Below are positions 13,701 through 25,802 of a DNA stretch of 64,000 nucleotides, piece by piece (position 1 is the stretch's first letter; each line of letters starts with the position of its first letter). The DNA lies in the NCBI GenBank assembly GCA_025449115.1, contig JAHLKC010000149.1, forward strand, positions 1-64,000, given 5' to 3'. This DNA comes from Chytridium lagenaria. Lineage: Eukaryota > Chytridiomycota > Chytridiomycetes > Chytridiales > Chytridiaceae. The position numbers were made by a program, and so were the translations under genes. The notes under the pieces were generated by a model that saw only the letters and a program-made list of their open reading frames with translations, searched no databases and was not told the DNA's origin.

Positions 13701-15591
13701 CGGGATATGTGTGTGGAGGGGGATGTTCAGGAATTAAGTAAGATGGAGGATTATTAGTATATCTAGATATGGGGTTTTTTCGAACAAGCGGGGATGGTGA
13801 GATGGGTGAGCTGCTTTTAAACCACAAAGAAAGGGAAAAGGGGGTGGGATGGGAATCGACCATTATTTCCTTGTGTTTCCCTTTTTAGGATAAAGTTATT
13901 ATGCTCTGAAAACCTTAAAAAAAAGAAACCGAGTACCAGCCCTCTGGATGTATGTGATACAGTAAACTCTAATTGAATCTAGATATCACTAACTAACCTT
14001 AAACAGATATAAATATATATTTAATATACAAAAAGACAAGAATATCAAATTTGATTTCTCAAACACAGCCATACACAACTCTCTATAACCTTGATAAATA
14101 ATAATAATAACCTTTTTTATTATTTTATTATATTATATAATAAGTAACTTACAATAAGAGTGTTTGTTTCAGGGAGTATTTATTATTAATGAGCGGGTGA
14201 GTGATGAGTGAGAGAGTGAGTGAGAGTGTGATGATGATGAATAATATGTTATTTTTTAAAGTTTGTCAAACAAGAGTGTGTATGTATGACAAACAATTGA
14301 TAAATAAAATATTAAATAATAATAATAAAAATGGACTCGACCGATCCCGTCATGTCATGTCATGCAAATAAATAATAATAAATAATATAGACCGGAATAT
14401 CCGGAATGGAGTCGGATGGATGATGAAGAAAGAAAGAAGAAGAAGAAGCATGTCTTTTCTTTATATATGTATTATTTATTTATTATTGTTACTAATAGAC
14501 AAATAAATTTTTTAAGCTTTTATGATGATGAGGCTGTGCTTTACAGCAATTGACCTCATCTCATAGGAGACGGACGGTGGTAGCGCAGAACTCCTGGTGA
14601 CGGCAGGTCCTTTTTGGCGGTATTTAACATTGGAGACCTTGCAGGACAAAGGAAGGGGGAGGGATCATAACATTACCTAATGGCATTCTTGCATATTGGG
14701 ATCAGTCAATGATATATAATAAGCTTGGCCCTATATATATACGGGCTTGTAAGTTGCCGCTTGAGTACATGGGCCTGGACAAAGGAAGAAGCAAGGGGAT
14801 CACGAAGGATTCTTGCATCGTATGGTACAATGTCGATACCTATAAGGCTCACCATAGTTGCGACCAAGGAGGACATAATAAACATTTGTGTTTTCAGACA
14901 GACGGACAGACTGACAGGTTTTGATAGCAAGAGTTGAGAGCTTTACATACCTACACATTTGTTCATCTAGGACTGGCTGGATCCACGCTGCGTCATCTCA
15001 CCACCACCTCACCGTCATTCACTCTCTTCCATAAATTAAAATCCCCGTTGTAGTATGAATGTAAATATTGAACTACAATGTTCGGTACCATGCAGACGAT
15101 TCTTCTCCGAAAAAAAACTGGTCCAAGTTCAGAGACAGATTCGCCCAACAACAATTCACAAATTAATGATGATTATTCAATAAAAAAGTCAATTGTTTTG
15201 TTTGGTACATAGCCTACGCCTCAATCGACCTTGGATCAGATCCAAAAATAGCTCTTGAACTCCCCTACTCCTTTCGCACTTTTCAATAACAACCAGAGAG
15301 GCGGCGGGTTGTTTTTCCCCAATAAACACGCACAAGTTCGAGCCGTCCAATAGGGCAAATAAACACTCTTACATTCAAAACTCGAAATAAATACTTTCGG
15401 ACTCTACTATCTTCCCCCTCACATCTCTGTTGCTGTTTGTCCCTGCAGCAACTCCCTTTCAGTCCACACAGGAAAGCGGATCTTGTCCCCTCATCGTCTA
15501 CATCAAACCCCACGTCCATCTCTTAACAACCTCCTCACCCTTTCACATTTTTCATACCCCACCCCCCCAAAGCACTTGATTTTAAAGCATC
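13701..15591. other. Divergent intergenic region, AT-rich with simple repeats
   Basis: About 1.9 kb between two divergent genes, so it should hold both promoters. The middle (13900-14520) is very AT-rich, with runs of TAATAATAA, TATATA and GTGAGTGAGAGAG-like microsatellite. A pyrimidine-rich stretch precedes the LCB2 start (15480-15580). No gene is supported. Confidence 0.5.
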
Positions 15592-17267
15592 ATGGGTAAA
15601 GGAGAGCGCGCCCATTTCCAATCCGGCAGAGCCCCCATCACCGCCGCTGATCTCGCCCCCATCCAAAGCACCGGCATCAATACCCCTCTCACGCCCTACA
15701 AGAAACCCGAGCTTGCTTCCACCCCCATCAAAGCTCCCAAACTCTCCCACGATGAAACCATTGAAAAAACACCCCTCTTTGTGCTCATCACAACTTACAT
15801 CTCCTACGCCATCTTGATCACGGTTGGCCACCTTCGCGATTTTTTCGCCATGCGCATGTTCCCGAAAAGTTTCGAACACCTTCGCGCCAAAGATGTAAGT
15901 CCCTTTCTATTTTTTTGGGGGGTTTCCCACGTTCTTTGACACGCACTTTCGTCAGGGATACGCACCATTAAACTCTGGCTTTGACACCTTTTACCACCGT
16001 CGTCTCTATACCCGCATCCGTGACGTCTTCAACCGTCCCGTCACCGACGTCCCCGGCCGCACCCTCACCCTCCTCGAACGTGAATCCACCGACAACAACC
16101 GTTCCTTCAACCTCACCGGCACAACCCGTCAAGTCCTCAACCTCTCCTCCTACAACTACCTCGGATTCGCTCAATCCCAAGGTCCCTGCGCTGACGACGT
16201 CCAAGACTCCATGGAAGACCTCGGCATCTCATCAGGATCCTCAAGGATGGAAGTCGGGACCCTCTCGCTTCATGAACAAGCGGAAGAACTCGTCGCAAAG
16301 TTCATGGGGAAGGAAGCTTCCATCATTGTATCCATGGGGTTCGCCACAAATTCTACCACCATCCCCGCCCTCGTTGGGAAAGGCTCCCTCTTGATCTCGG
16401 ATGAACTCAACCACGCCTCCCTCGTCTTTGGGTCCCGCACATCAGGCGCCACCATCCGTGTCTTTAAACACAATGACGCCAAAGACCTCGAAAAAGTCCT
16501 CCGAAAAGCCATCTCAGAAGGTCAACCCCGTTCCGGACGTCCCTGGAAAAAAATCCTCGTCGTCGTCGAAGGTCTCTACTCTATGGAAGGCAACCTCTGC
16601 AACCTCCCTGATATCGTCGCTCTCCGTCGTAAATACAAATTCTACCTTTACCTCGATGAAGCTCACTCTGTTGGTGCCATGGGACCCAACGGACGTGGTA
16701 TCTGCGATTACTATGGTATCGATCCCTCTGAAGTCGACGTCCTCATGGGCACTTTTACGAAATCATTCGGAGGTGCAGGTGGTTACATTGCCGCCTCCCA
16801 AGACATTATCAATCACCTCCGTTTTCAATCCCACTCCTCCATCCACGGTGAATCCATCTCCATCCCCGTTCTCCAACAAATCATCACCTCCATGCGTATC
16901 ATCATGGGTGAAGTCAATGGCGACGATGGTCAAAAACGTATCAGAACTTTAGCAAGGAATTACAGGTTCTTTGCTTCTGAATTGAGGCGGATGGGGTTCA
17001 TTGTCTATGGGAATGATTCACCCGTCATTCCTCTCCTTTTGTGTCATCCTGCAAAGATTCCGGCGTTTTCGAGGAGAGATGTTGAAACGGGGGATCGCGG
17101 TTGTTGTTGTGGGGTACCCTGCTACGCCGATCATCACGTCTCGTGTCAGGTTTTGTATCTCGGCCGCTCATACCATGGAGGATATCAAATGGGCGTTGCA
17201 GCAGATTTCAGAGGTTGGGGATATGCTCAACCTTAAAGTCTCTCAGAACAAATCCATCACTGCTTGA
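15592..17267 (+). CDS. LCB2: Serine palmitoyltransferase subunit 2
   Basis: Catalytic, PLP-binding subunit of serine palmitoyltransferase, which condenses serine with palmitoyl-CoA at the ER in the first step of sphingolipid synthesis. Exon 1 is 15592-15894 and exon 2 starts at 15956. Residues about 57-77 form a membrane segment ([16 protein letters not shown]). The sequence then follows the family closely: the SYNYLGFA motif, [33 protein letters not shown] and the PLP-lysine motif [13 protein letters not shown], in which K is the Schiff-base residue. A single-base break near 17072 (one extra base within GAGGAGAG) shifts the frame. The C-terminal motifs [15 protein letters not shown] and FCISAAHT continue in the next frame to a stop at 17265-17267. 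The enzyme is essential in fungi, so an assembly error is more likely than a pseudogene. Length, about 535 residues, is normal. Confidence 0.95.
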
Positions 17268-18602
17268 TCCTTTTTTTTTCCCCCGCTCTTTTTCCTTGGT
17301 CTATGTTTTTGAACTTTTCCTTTTTCTCACGCTTTTCTTTTTCTTTCGCGCGCGTCTTTTCTTTGAGCTTTGAAAACAAAAAAACACTGTTGAGAGGGAT
17401 TTTTTGTGAGGCGTTTTTTGGTGGATGGAAAAATACCCATTTGTGACTGTTTTTGTTGTGGAATTGAAATATCAACCCTTTTTTGTTTCTCATCAAATTC
17501 CATTTTCTTAAAAAGTGAACATCACGAAGAGAAAAAACATGTTTTCCCGAGAGGATGAAGCCCTTGAAAATATCTTGTAGTTTTTGGTTGTTTGGACGGA
17601 ATACGTGGTCAACCTCGCCAAAAGAAAAATCATGTTGTTATCTCGACTGCATAAAATACTTGAAAATATCTTGGTAGGAGGGGCTTCTTTTTTTTTTGGT
17701 TTTTGTTGCTTGAACGGAATGCCCGTCCTTTGCGGAAAAGTAATTCAATATTTTATGTCTCTGCAGTATAAAGATGGCCATCCAAACAAATAAAGCTCCC
17801 ATAACACAAAACCCATATTCTAAACCACCCGTCTAAACACTCGGGGAGACTTTTTAATCAAGAGTTTTTTGTTGGGACGGGCATACCGTCACGAAAAAAG
17901 GTTTTCCACTGTTTACTCGACAATATAAAACGCTTGAAAATGCCTTTGTTGTAAGGGATTTTTTTGGGGGGGGTTTATTGCTGTTTGAACGGAATACCCG
18001 TCCTTTGCGGAAAAGTAATCCAATATTTTATATCTCCGCAGTTTGAAGATGAACATTCAAACAGATAAAGCTCCCATAACACAAAACCCATATTCTAAAC
18101 CACCCGTCTAAACACTCGGGGAGACTTTTAATCAAGAGTTTTTTGTTGGACGGGCATACCGTCACGAATATAGGACATCATGTTTACTCGACAATACAAA
18201 ACGCTTGAAAATACCTTTGTTGTAAGGGATTTTTTAGGGGGGGGGGTTTATTGCTGTTTGAACGGAATACCCGTCCTTTGGCGGAAAAGTAATCCAATAT
18301 TTTATGTCTCGGCAGTTTGAAGATGGCCATTCAAACATATAAGCTCCATAACGCAAAACCAGCATGTCATGAAAAACTCATCCATTGCTTTCTCGACAGA
18401 AAAAACTTACCTCATTGGCCATTGTTTTTTGGGGGGTTTAATGTTGTTATGCACATCCAGACAAAGCACGCGAACCCAAAAATACTGAACCACCCAGACT
18501 CTAACGAAAAAAAATAAAATTCGCCCACATTCTCGGTCCATTTATTCATTATCAAAAAAAACGAAAAAAAAAAAACATAACCCAAAACACCCCAAAACTT
18601 TT
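17268..18602. other. Gap between converging LCB2 and epsinR genes
   Basis: About 1.3 kb between two converging 3' ends. It starts with a T-rich likely 3' UTR (17268-17400). Most of the rest is the tandem repeat annotated separately. No gene is supported. Confidence 0.5.
17580..18405. repeat. Tandem repeat, ~274-bp unit, about three copies
   Basis: The anchor GAACGGAAT(G/A)CCCGTCC occurs at 17712, 17987 and 18260, giving spacings of 275 and 273 bp. Each unit contains the same order of blocks: a G-run followed by TTTATTGCTG, GCGGAAAAGTAAT, CAATATTTTAT, CATTCAAACA, CTCCCATAACACAAAACC, CACTCGGGGAGAC, GACGGGCATACCGTCACGAA and ACGCTTGAAAATACC. The palindromic pair ACGGGCATACCGTC recurs in copies 1 and 2. 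Copies 2 and 3 are the most alike, and the first and last are partial or diverged. Confidence 0.9.
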
Positions 18603-20383
18603 TCAAACCAACGACGTTTCATTCGTCGACCCCTGTTTCCCATTCCTCACAGGCGTCATAGCCGGAAACACAAACGGTGTATTCAACGAATTCAAACTCG
18701 GTCCAGGCTGTTTCCATCTTCTTCCCCATCCCGAAAGCGAGTTTGCATCCAACGACACAAGCGTCGTGAACGGGTCAACCTATTATAAACATCAATGACG
18801 TGGGCACGGCGAGGGGGGGGGCTTACAGGTTTTTGTGGTGTGGACACTGGCATGGACGAGGGTGTAGGACTTTGAAATGGTTGTGCGGTTGGGAATGCCG
18901 CAAAACTTGGGAATGAGGTGGAGTGGTGTGGGTTGTGGAAAGGTTGCAAAGGCGGGGATGGCAGCGGGTTGTTGCGGGAAACTCGCGAATGCTGGAGCCG
19001 TAGCAACTGGTTGTGGGAAGCTCGCGAATGCAGGAGCAGCAGCAGCCGTAGGTTGTGGGAAGCTCGCAAACGAAGAGGTGGACGTGTTGGTGGTCACGGA
19101 AGGTGCGCTCTGGAAATCCGCGAAATCGCCAAAATCGTCAACGGGTTTTTGTGTTGAGTTGGTGGCGCTTGAGAAATCGCCCCAGTCGTCACCCCCAAAG
19201 TCGAGGAGATTGGATTGTTTCGGGGGTTCGACGGGAGCGGTGGTTTTTGGGATTGGCTTTGGGGCTTCGCGTTTGGGTTCGGCGTGGGTGGACCTGCTTG
19301 GGGATGATCTAGTGAATTTGGGTGAGACTTTTGTAATGTGGTATAAAAAGAGTTGGGTACCTGTCGTTTCCTCCAGAGTAGGTGGATCGTTCATAGGTGG
19401 GTGAGCGGTTTTCGGATTCATATTCGTCGCGGTAGGAGCCTCCACCTTTAAAAACACAAGGAATGAATATACGAAAACAGTAAGATCGTCCAACCTTCGC
19501 TTCCAAACCCTCCGTATCTACCACCACCTCCACCAGCCCCAGAAGACGACACACCAGTATACTTTGCCCTATTCTCTTTCGCCTTTCTTCGTTCCTCCTT
19601 AATCTTATCATTATCTCCCAGCAACTCGATGATTTCTCTAGCGCGTTGCTTGACTAAATTCCATCAACTCTCTTATACAAACAAAAAGGTGCCAAACCAT
19701 TCACACCCTGATCCTTCTGCTTCTCGTCCACATAGTTGAAATTCCTGAGCGCCTTCAATTCATAAATATGTTCCCGTGCATGGTTGATCACTCGGTCAGA
19801 ACCATTCTTGATGAGGTATTCGAGGAGTTGGAGAGCCTGGATGGTGAAATTTCATTAACGATAGAGATGTACCTTGTATGTTTGTCTCCATGTTGGACTT
19901 GGGGGTTCTTGAAGACGTTTGTAGATCACTTCCATGATCTCTGTAAAGTGTTGGCTGGAAGAGATCTATCAGTAACATCGCGGGAGCTCGTGGACTTACT
20001 AGTGGCTCGTTGCGTTGGCAATGTCGAGCATGAGAGTGGAGCTTGCACCCCCTTTTCCCAAAAGTTAGTTTTTTGTTACCAATTGGGATGCAGGATGTGA
20101 AGGGGTTTTCTTACAAGGCTCATTGTTTGTAGCATCGAGGACCTTGATCTAGATATGGAGAAAGACATCAGAAACGCGGGGATGTGAATAAAGTTGAAAT
20201 GAACAACACACCTGATACTCTGTAAGCTGCAACACGGCATTCTATGAAATCGCAAACAACCCCCCGATAAGGGAAAGAGTTAGCCATATGAACACGATGG
20301 GGAAGTGTAGCGTCAGATCTTACCTTGACTTTGTTGAAGGTCTCGGTGACCTTCTGGAGGTCAAAGTATTGACTGAAATCCAT
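18603..20383 (-). CDS. EpsinR/Ent3-type ENTH-domain clathrin adaptor
   Basis: Clathrin adaptor acting at the trans-Golgi network and endosomes. The first exons (20383-20324, about 20244-20212, then four short exons to about 19460) encode an ENTH domain. It begins MDFSQYFDLQKVTETF and includes the helices around WGASSTLMLDIANAT, WRQTYKALQLLEYLIKNGS and REHIYELKALRNFNYVDEK. The REHIYELKALRNF and KDQG wording matches epsinR (CLINT1/Ent3/Ent5) better than endocytic epsins. The unstructured tail carries LLDFGGDDWGDF and DDFGDFADFQ, acidic DFGDF-type motifs that bind the AP-1 gamma-ear or GGA ear. Three or four FASFPQP repeats follow. The last exon encodes PFTTLVSLD and NSLNTPFVFPAM. One frame break lies near 18920. 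It is head to head with DRG1. Confidence 0.9.
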
Positions 20384-20442
20384 GTGTGATACGATCCTGT
20401 GGAGCTTTTTTCTTCTTTCATTCACTAGCAACCGTCGCCGTC
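20384..20442. promoter_or_regulatory. 59-bp divergent intergenic spacer (epsinR/DRG1)
   Basis: Only 59 bases separate the two start codons (ATG at 20383-20381 on minus, ATG at 20443 on plus). The spacer contains a pyrimidine-rich TTTTTTCTTCTTTCATTC stretch and no TATA box. Either both promoters overlap here or transcription starts inside the opposite gene. Confidence 0.6.
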
Positions 20443-22124
20443 ATGTCTATCGCTGAGGTATGTGGGAGATCTGGATTGAGGGAATGCGGTGGTAGGGTTT
20501 TGGAGAGGATGTCGGAAAGGTGTGTTCCAGGATCGTGAGGAGAGATGGTGGTTGGAGGGACTGTATGGGTTTGGAATTTTGAGGTCATGCAGAGTTGTTC
20601 GGGGTGCCGTCATAGGAAAAAGTCGATTTCAACGAGTATAAGAAGGGGATGGCTATAATAAGGATAGATGAATGCTTCTAAAATAAGCAATTCTGATAAC
20701 TATTCTGATAACTAACCTGCATCTCTTACATATAGAAAATCAAAGATATCGAGGCCGAAATGGCCAGGACCCAAAAGAATAAGGCCACGTCTTATCACTT
20801 GGGTAGTTTAAAGGTCAGTTGTATTTTGCATGCATAAATGTTAAGAGAAATGGCTGAAACGGGTTTTCTGTATGCTTTTTTGTTTTTTTTTTAGGCCAAG
20901 CTCGCCAAATTGAGACGAGAGCTTCTCACTCCTGCGGGTGGAGGTGGTGGAGGTGCTGGAGCCGGTTTCGATGTTGCAAAAACGGTATGTTTACACATCT
21001 TTGCTCTACTTTCGTGTTTTAGTTTATAACATGTAGAAAAACGATAGGGAGTAGCGCGAGTCGGTTTCGTCGGGTTCCCCTCTGTCGGAAAATCCACTCT
21101 CATGTCCAAAATCACTGGCACACATTCCGAAGTCGGTGCTTACGAATTCACAACCCTCACCACCGTCCCTGGTGTGATTCAATACAAGGGCGCTAAAATC
21201 CAAATGCTCGATCTCCCTGGAATTATCGAAGGTGCTAAAGATGGTAAAGGTCGTGGTCGTCAAGTTATTGCTGTCGCACGGACGTGTTCGCTTATCTTTA
21301 TTGTGCTGGATGTGTTGAAACGTTGGGGGATAAGAGGGTGATTGAGAGGGAAATGGAAGGGTTTGGGATTAGGTTGAATAAGGAGCCGCCGGCGATTACC
21401 TTTAAAAAGAAGGAGAAGGGTGGTGTTAGTATTAGTTCGACGGTGCCGTTGACACATTTGGATAATGATGCGATCAAAGCGATTTTGTCGGAGTATAGAA
21501 TTCACAATGCGGATGTAGCGTTTAGAGGAGATTATACCGCGGACGATTTGATTGATATTATCGAAGGGTATGCTCCATTCATATTTTTTTTGTTTTGTAT
21601 GTTTGTTATGTTTATAAAGAGTTCTTTGGAGGAATGGTCCTAATGGGGTTCTTTTTATTCTGTTCGATACCTGTAGAAACCGAGTTTACATTCCCTGCGT
21701 GTATGTTCTCAACAAAATCGATCAAATCTCTGTTGAAGAGCTCGACATTGTTTACAAGATCCCCCACTCTATCCCCATTAGTGCTCATCACGGCTGGAAC
21801 TTTGATGAGCTCTTGGAAAAGGTAGAGAGTTGCAATATCTAATCCCTTTGTCTAACCAAATTGTCTGTAGATGTGGGAATACCTCAACCTTGCACGAATC
21901 TACACTAAACCGAAGGGCAACTTCCCGATTACAGTCAACCCGTCGTCATCAAAAAATCTGAAGCTACCATTGAGAAGTTCTGTAACACGATTCATAAGGC
22001 GATTATTAGGGAGTTCAAGTATGCGCTGGTGTGGGGGTCTTCGGCAAAACATCAGCCGCAGAAGGTGGGGAAGGAGCATGAGTTGCAGGATGAAGATGTT
22101 GTGCAGATTGTGAAAAAGATTTAA
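20443..22124 (+). CDS. RBG1: Developmentally regulated GTP-binding protein 1 (DRG1/Rbg1)
   Basis: Obg/DRG-family GTPase that works with a DFRP partner on translating ribosomes. Exons: 20443-20457, 20736-20813, 20895-20984, 21048-21567, 21677-21821 and 21871-22124. Conserved features in order: [13 protein letters not shown] and the GGGGGG-containing helix-turn-helix region, G1 [16 protein letters not shown]3 [17 protein letters not shown]4 LNKID, G5 ISAHH, and a TGS domain ending in [15 protein letters not shown] and [14 protein letters not shown]1 rather than DRG2 is supported by DVLK, the YTKPKG motif and the [13 protein letters not shown] stretch. Two single-base losses (near 21320 in a CC, near 21927 in a CCCC) break the frame. 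Both fall inside highly conserved segments that resume at once in the next frame, which points to sequencing error. Confidence 0.95.
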
Positions 22125-22619
22125 GAGAATACGCAAGCACAGCTCTTTTTACATGCTGGGGGGTTCGTCCGTTGATGATATTCATTATTTCTCTTGCTTC
22201 TTTTGGAAAGTTGCTTATATTGCTGTTTCTGTGAAAAAAACATTCGGCACCGCAAGTGAAGAAACTGGAAAGTCCTACTGCGCGTACGTCTCTTGTCGCT
22301 GGAGTATCCATTGCGCGAAAGTTTCTCTTGTCGCGTTTGAAGCGTCTGCCCCTTGCGCGAAGAGGGCAAAAGGTAGCTGTGGAGTCTGTCTCTGCAAGCC
22401 ACTTTCTTATTTCAGCCAGCCTCAAAATTTGAGATTTCTTTTTCTGAGGCGGAGGCGAGGCGAGTCGTTTGTGTTGACCGCATCCATCCATCAACAAACA
22501 CAAACACTTCAGATTGCTTCCTTCCATCGAGCGCATCCATCTTATCTCGCATACCATCAAATCATATTATACATTCATTGCTACATCCTCTCTTCCCATC
22601 ATCCATTTATCATACAATC
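22125..22619. other. Intergenic region before the GH46-like gene
   Basis: About 500 bp between the DRG1 stop and the next start. The last 130 bases are pyrimidine- and CAT-rich, a usual 5' leader in this window. No TATA box or gene is evident. Confidence 0.4.
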
Positions 22620-24675
22620 ATGAGGCTCCTTTACATCCTCTCGCTCCTCGCATCTTCTTCCCTCATTCCGATCGCATCCGTCACCGCAAACCCCTCTATC
22701 AATGACCGTCAACCTACCGACGATGATTCGACCAGCCTCTACTGGCCCGAAACCTCTCTCCGCACAGAAAACGAAGACCCGCCTAGCGACTTCTTCGCCG
22801 ACTACACTGACGATATCCCCTCACGGTCCGCGGCATCCTACCGGGATGCCAAAGACAACCTCCCAAGTGATTTCCTAGCCGACTATGGCAGTTCGCGGTC
22901 CACTTCAAAACGGCCGGGATTGTCCTCCCAGAGTGAAAAAGAAGACGCTCCTAGCGACTTTTTCGATGATTATGACGACGACACTTCATCTCGATCTTCT
23001 GCAAGCGATGATTTGTTCCCGTCACATCCATCCCGAGGGTCCAATGAGGAGGGGAATGCGCATGGATTTGCGGAAGTTTCATCCGCCTAAAGAATTAGTG
23101 CGCGCTGCGGATGTTTACAGTGGAAGAATGCCGAACGAGAACCAGTATTTGGGCGTTGCGCCTGCGAAATGGGTTGGGCCGTATGTGCAAAAGGCCGAGT
23201 GAAGGAGAATGTTGCAAAGGAGGAGAGTAGTTTGAAAGAGGATAAAGATGAGGAGAAGGACGAAGTTAAAAGTGAGTTCTTTTTCATTTGTTGTTGTTTT
23301 GAGATATGAGTGGGTTAAATTTCTAACGATTCTCGTATTTATCGTCTCTCTCAGCAAATGCTTCGGAAAAGGATGACGAAAATACCAACAATGATGACAC
23401 TCCGTCCTCGAACAAAACTCTGGTCGCCGCAGTAAGTCTACTTCTGAACTATTATTTGCGAGTTATTTTCCCTAACATTACGTCCTTCATATCGTCAGCT
23501 CCCCGAATTTCTTAAAACTAAGTCAATCGCTATTCCTGGCTTAAATAACTGCCAAGCCAACCTCTTGCTGAAACTCGCAGCCTACTATGAAACTGGCGAC
23601 TCCAACCTGTATTATGGGAGGTGTGCGCCTCTCGATAAGCATCATGGAATTGCAGCAGGTTATGTGGATTTGACAGTGTGAGTAGAGTTTTATGTTAGAT
23701 CTATGAGACTTGTTGATTATGTTACTGACGAATTTGTAATTATAGTAATCAAGGAAGTGTTGGAAGAGTCGTAAAGAAGTATGCAGAGTCGCTTCCCGAG
23801 AACACAAAAAACCCATTCGCCAACTATATGGAACTGTTGGCCGATACTGCGGCCGGTCTCACTAACCCGGATGATATTGTTTACTTTAATGGGTAAGTTT
23901 TCGAGACAAGCGCTTTTTATGACTTGAAACGTGTTACATTAAGACTAACCGTGTGCCTCTTAAAAGTTTCTGTGAAGTCTGGCAAACAGTCTCGGAGCAA
24001 CCGGCCTTCCGCGCCGCCTATGACTCGACCCTCCTAGATCTTTACATTAACCCCACCGTCAGCGCCGCCCGCTCTCTCCACCTCACCAAACCCCTCTCCC
24101 TCACCATCCTCTTCGACTCTGTTCTCCACCTCGGCCTTAACGTCCTCGACACCAAAATCATTCCCAACATCACCGCCACTGTCGCCAAAGACGGTGAAGC
24201 CGTCTATATTTCGCAACTCCTCATTCTTCGCACCCAATACCGCGAAGCTGCGGCCGAGGCGGCTAAAATCTCGATTGAAAACGGGGATGAGGACGATTGG
24301 GACACTGCACCGGATTCCGAGTGGAAGAAGGGGTTGGCGGCGTACGCGTCGTTGATTGTTGCGAATGGGAGGGAGAAGGAAGGGTTGATGAAAAGCTTGG
24401 AGATGTCAGAACGAACTTTGGCTGTTGCGGGAGATGTGAATGGGACAAGTAGTGTTAGGATTACTTGTGAGGAGTTTACTGGGACGACGGCTAGGGGTGT
24501 TAGAGGAGGGATGCAGAGAGCGGCTGGCATTGATCCTGGCGTTGGTGGAGGTATTTTGAATAAACCGGTTGGATCTTGGCAGGGAGCTCTTAATAATGGG
24601 GCAACGTCAAGTTTAGTCGGATCTGTGATGGGTGTGATTTTGGCGGGTGTGGTGGCGGCTTTCACTGCAATCTAA
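22620..24675 (+). CDS. Secreted GH46 chitosanase-like protein, probably GPI-anchored
   Basis: Likely extracellular chitosan-cleaving enzyme. Exons: 22620-23271, 23355-23431, 23499-23677, 23746-23892 and 23967-24675. It starts with a signal peptide (MRLLYILSLLASSSLI). A low-complexity acidic region follows with three copies of a PSDF(F/L)(A/D)DY motif. The catalytic region resembles glycoside hydrolase family 46: AAYYETGDSNLYYG places a glutamate where GH46 has its general acid, and APLDKHHGIAAGYVD places an aspartate where the second catalytic residue sits. Later EVWQTVSEQPAFRAAYDS and DLYINPTVSAAR resemble the family's PVFR..Q and YF.PA segments. The C-terminus ends in a small-residue site and a hydrophobic tail (SLVGSVMGVILAGVVAAF) typical of GPI anchoring. 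One frame break near 23201 (one G lost) interrupts the linker. Family assignment is by eye and distant. Confidence 0.72.
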
Positions 24676-25802
24676 ATGACTCATTTGGAGTTGGATTTAG
24701 ATTATGTAGTTATTTCATCGTCTGTTTCATTGTTGATTCGTCATTGAAGGCCGTTCAAGACCTTACTTTTTGTTTTGTTATTTTGTTTGCAGATACTCCT
24801 AACCAACACTTCTTTATTATTGATTTGTATGTCTTTTTTTTTCACTACTCAATACACTTTTGCATTTGATGTAGCCCTATTCGTTATATCTCTGATTTTA
24901 CATCTACAGAGTCCGTCGGCATCGTTTTCGGATCCGCGACAAGTCATATTTGCAAATCCGATTAGGCGGAAACGCCGTACACGGCAAGAATTCTTTGCTA
25001 TTTATACTATCCAGCGTCGATTTTTTACCCTGTTCGATCTCTTTTACCTACAGACCTGCCACCCTCAACTCAATACTGAATGATTCGTGGCGCAAGCCTG
25101 AGCTTTAGCTAGCTAGCACGATTTCTACCCTTCAAAATCAATTCCCTCCCGGCTAGTGGAGAGGCCGCTCGATCCTCATACTCAGATATTGTTACAATCC
25201 TTCTTTGATCTCCTTCGTGTTGGTATAAAAAGAAACTTCAATACTATTATTCCTTTTTTTTTATATACCGACGCGAATTAAAGATGAGCGAAGAAACTGC
25301 GTGAAGCGAAGGTTAAGTCTGTACCACAACTCGGAGCAAGTAAGTGCAAGGGTTGCTCGATGACGCCCTCAGGATAGGGATCAATTGGGCAGATGATTTA
25401 TATAAGATATTGAGGATATAAAATTTCCGTTGCAATCGCGATTAACTGCCGATTATTATTTAAAATCAAACCCTCAGCTTCCGTGTCTTCTCGCGTGACA
25501 TATAGGGACTACTGGCCACCCTTACGTCGAGCTCTACATCCATTGTTCTTTTTTAGTATTGCGAAATGGTGGAACCAAACCACCTCAAAATCGTCGTTTC
25601 TGATTTGCAGAGTGCTCCATTCAGCCCAGACACGCACCCATCACCGCATCCCCCAACCACATCCACAAGGAGCTACTGACTGATTTCAACGATCTCTGTC
25701 TACAGGATCTCCTTCTTGTTTCTTTCCGAGTTTAAAAGCGTACACGTATAACTTCGGAGTCCAACATACATTTCTCCAACTTCCCTAAGAATCTTCAATA
25801 AG
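24676..25802. other. Intergenic region before the PCNA-like gene
   Basis: About 1.1 kb. The first 150 bases look like a T-rich 3' UTR. The rest has no recognisable gene; short open frames at 24775 and 25483 show no domain. The PCNA-like promoter must lie at the right end. Confidence 0.4.

Noticed and set aside
17580..18405. CRISPR-like array
   Set aside because: Units are about 274 bp with no short repeat/spacer pattern, and this is a eukaryotic genome.
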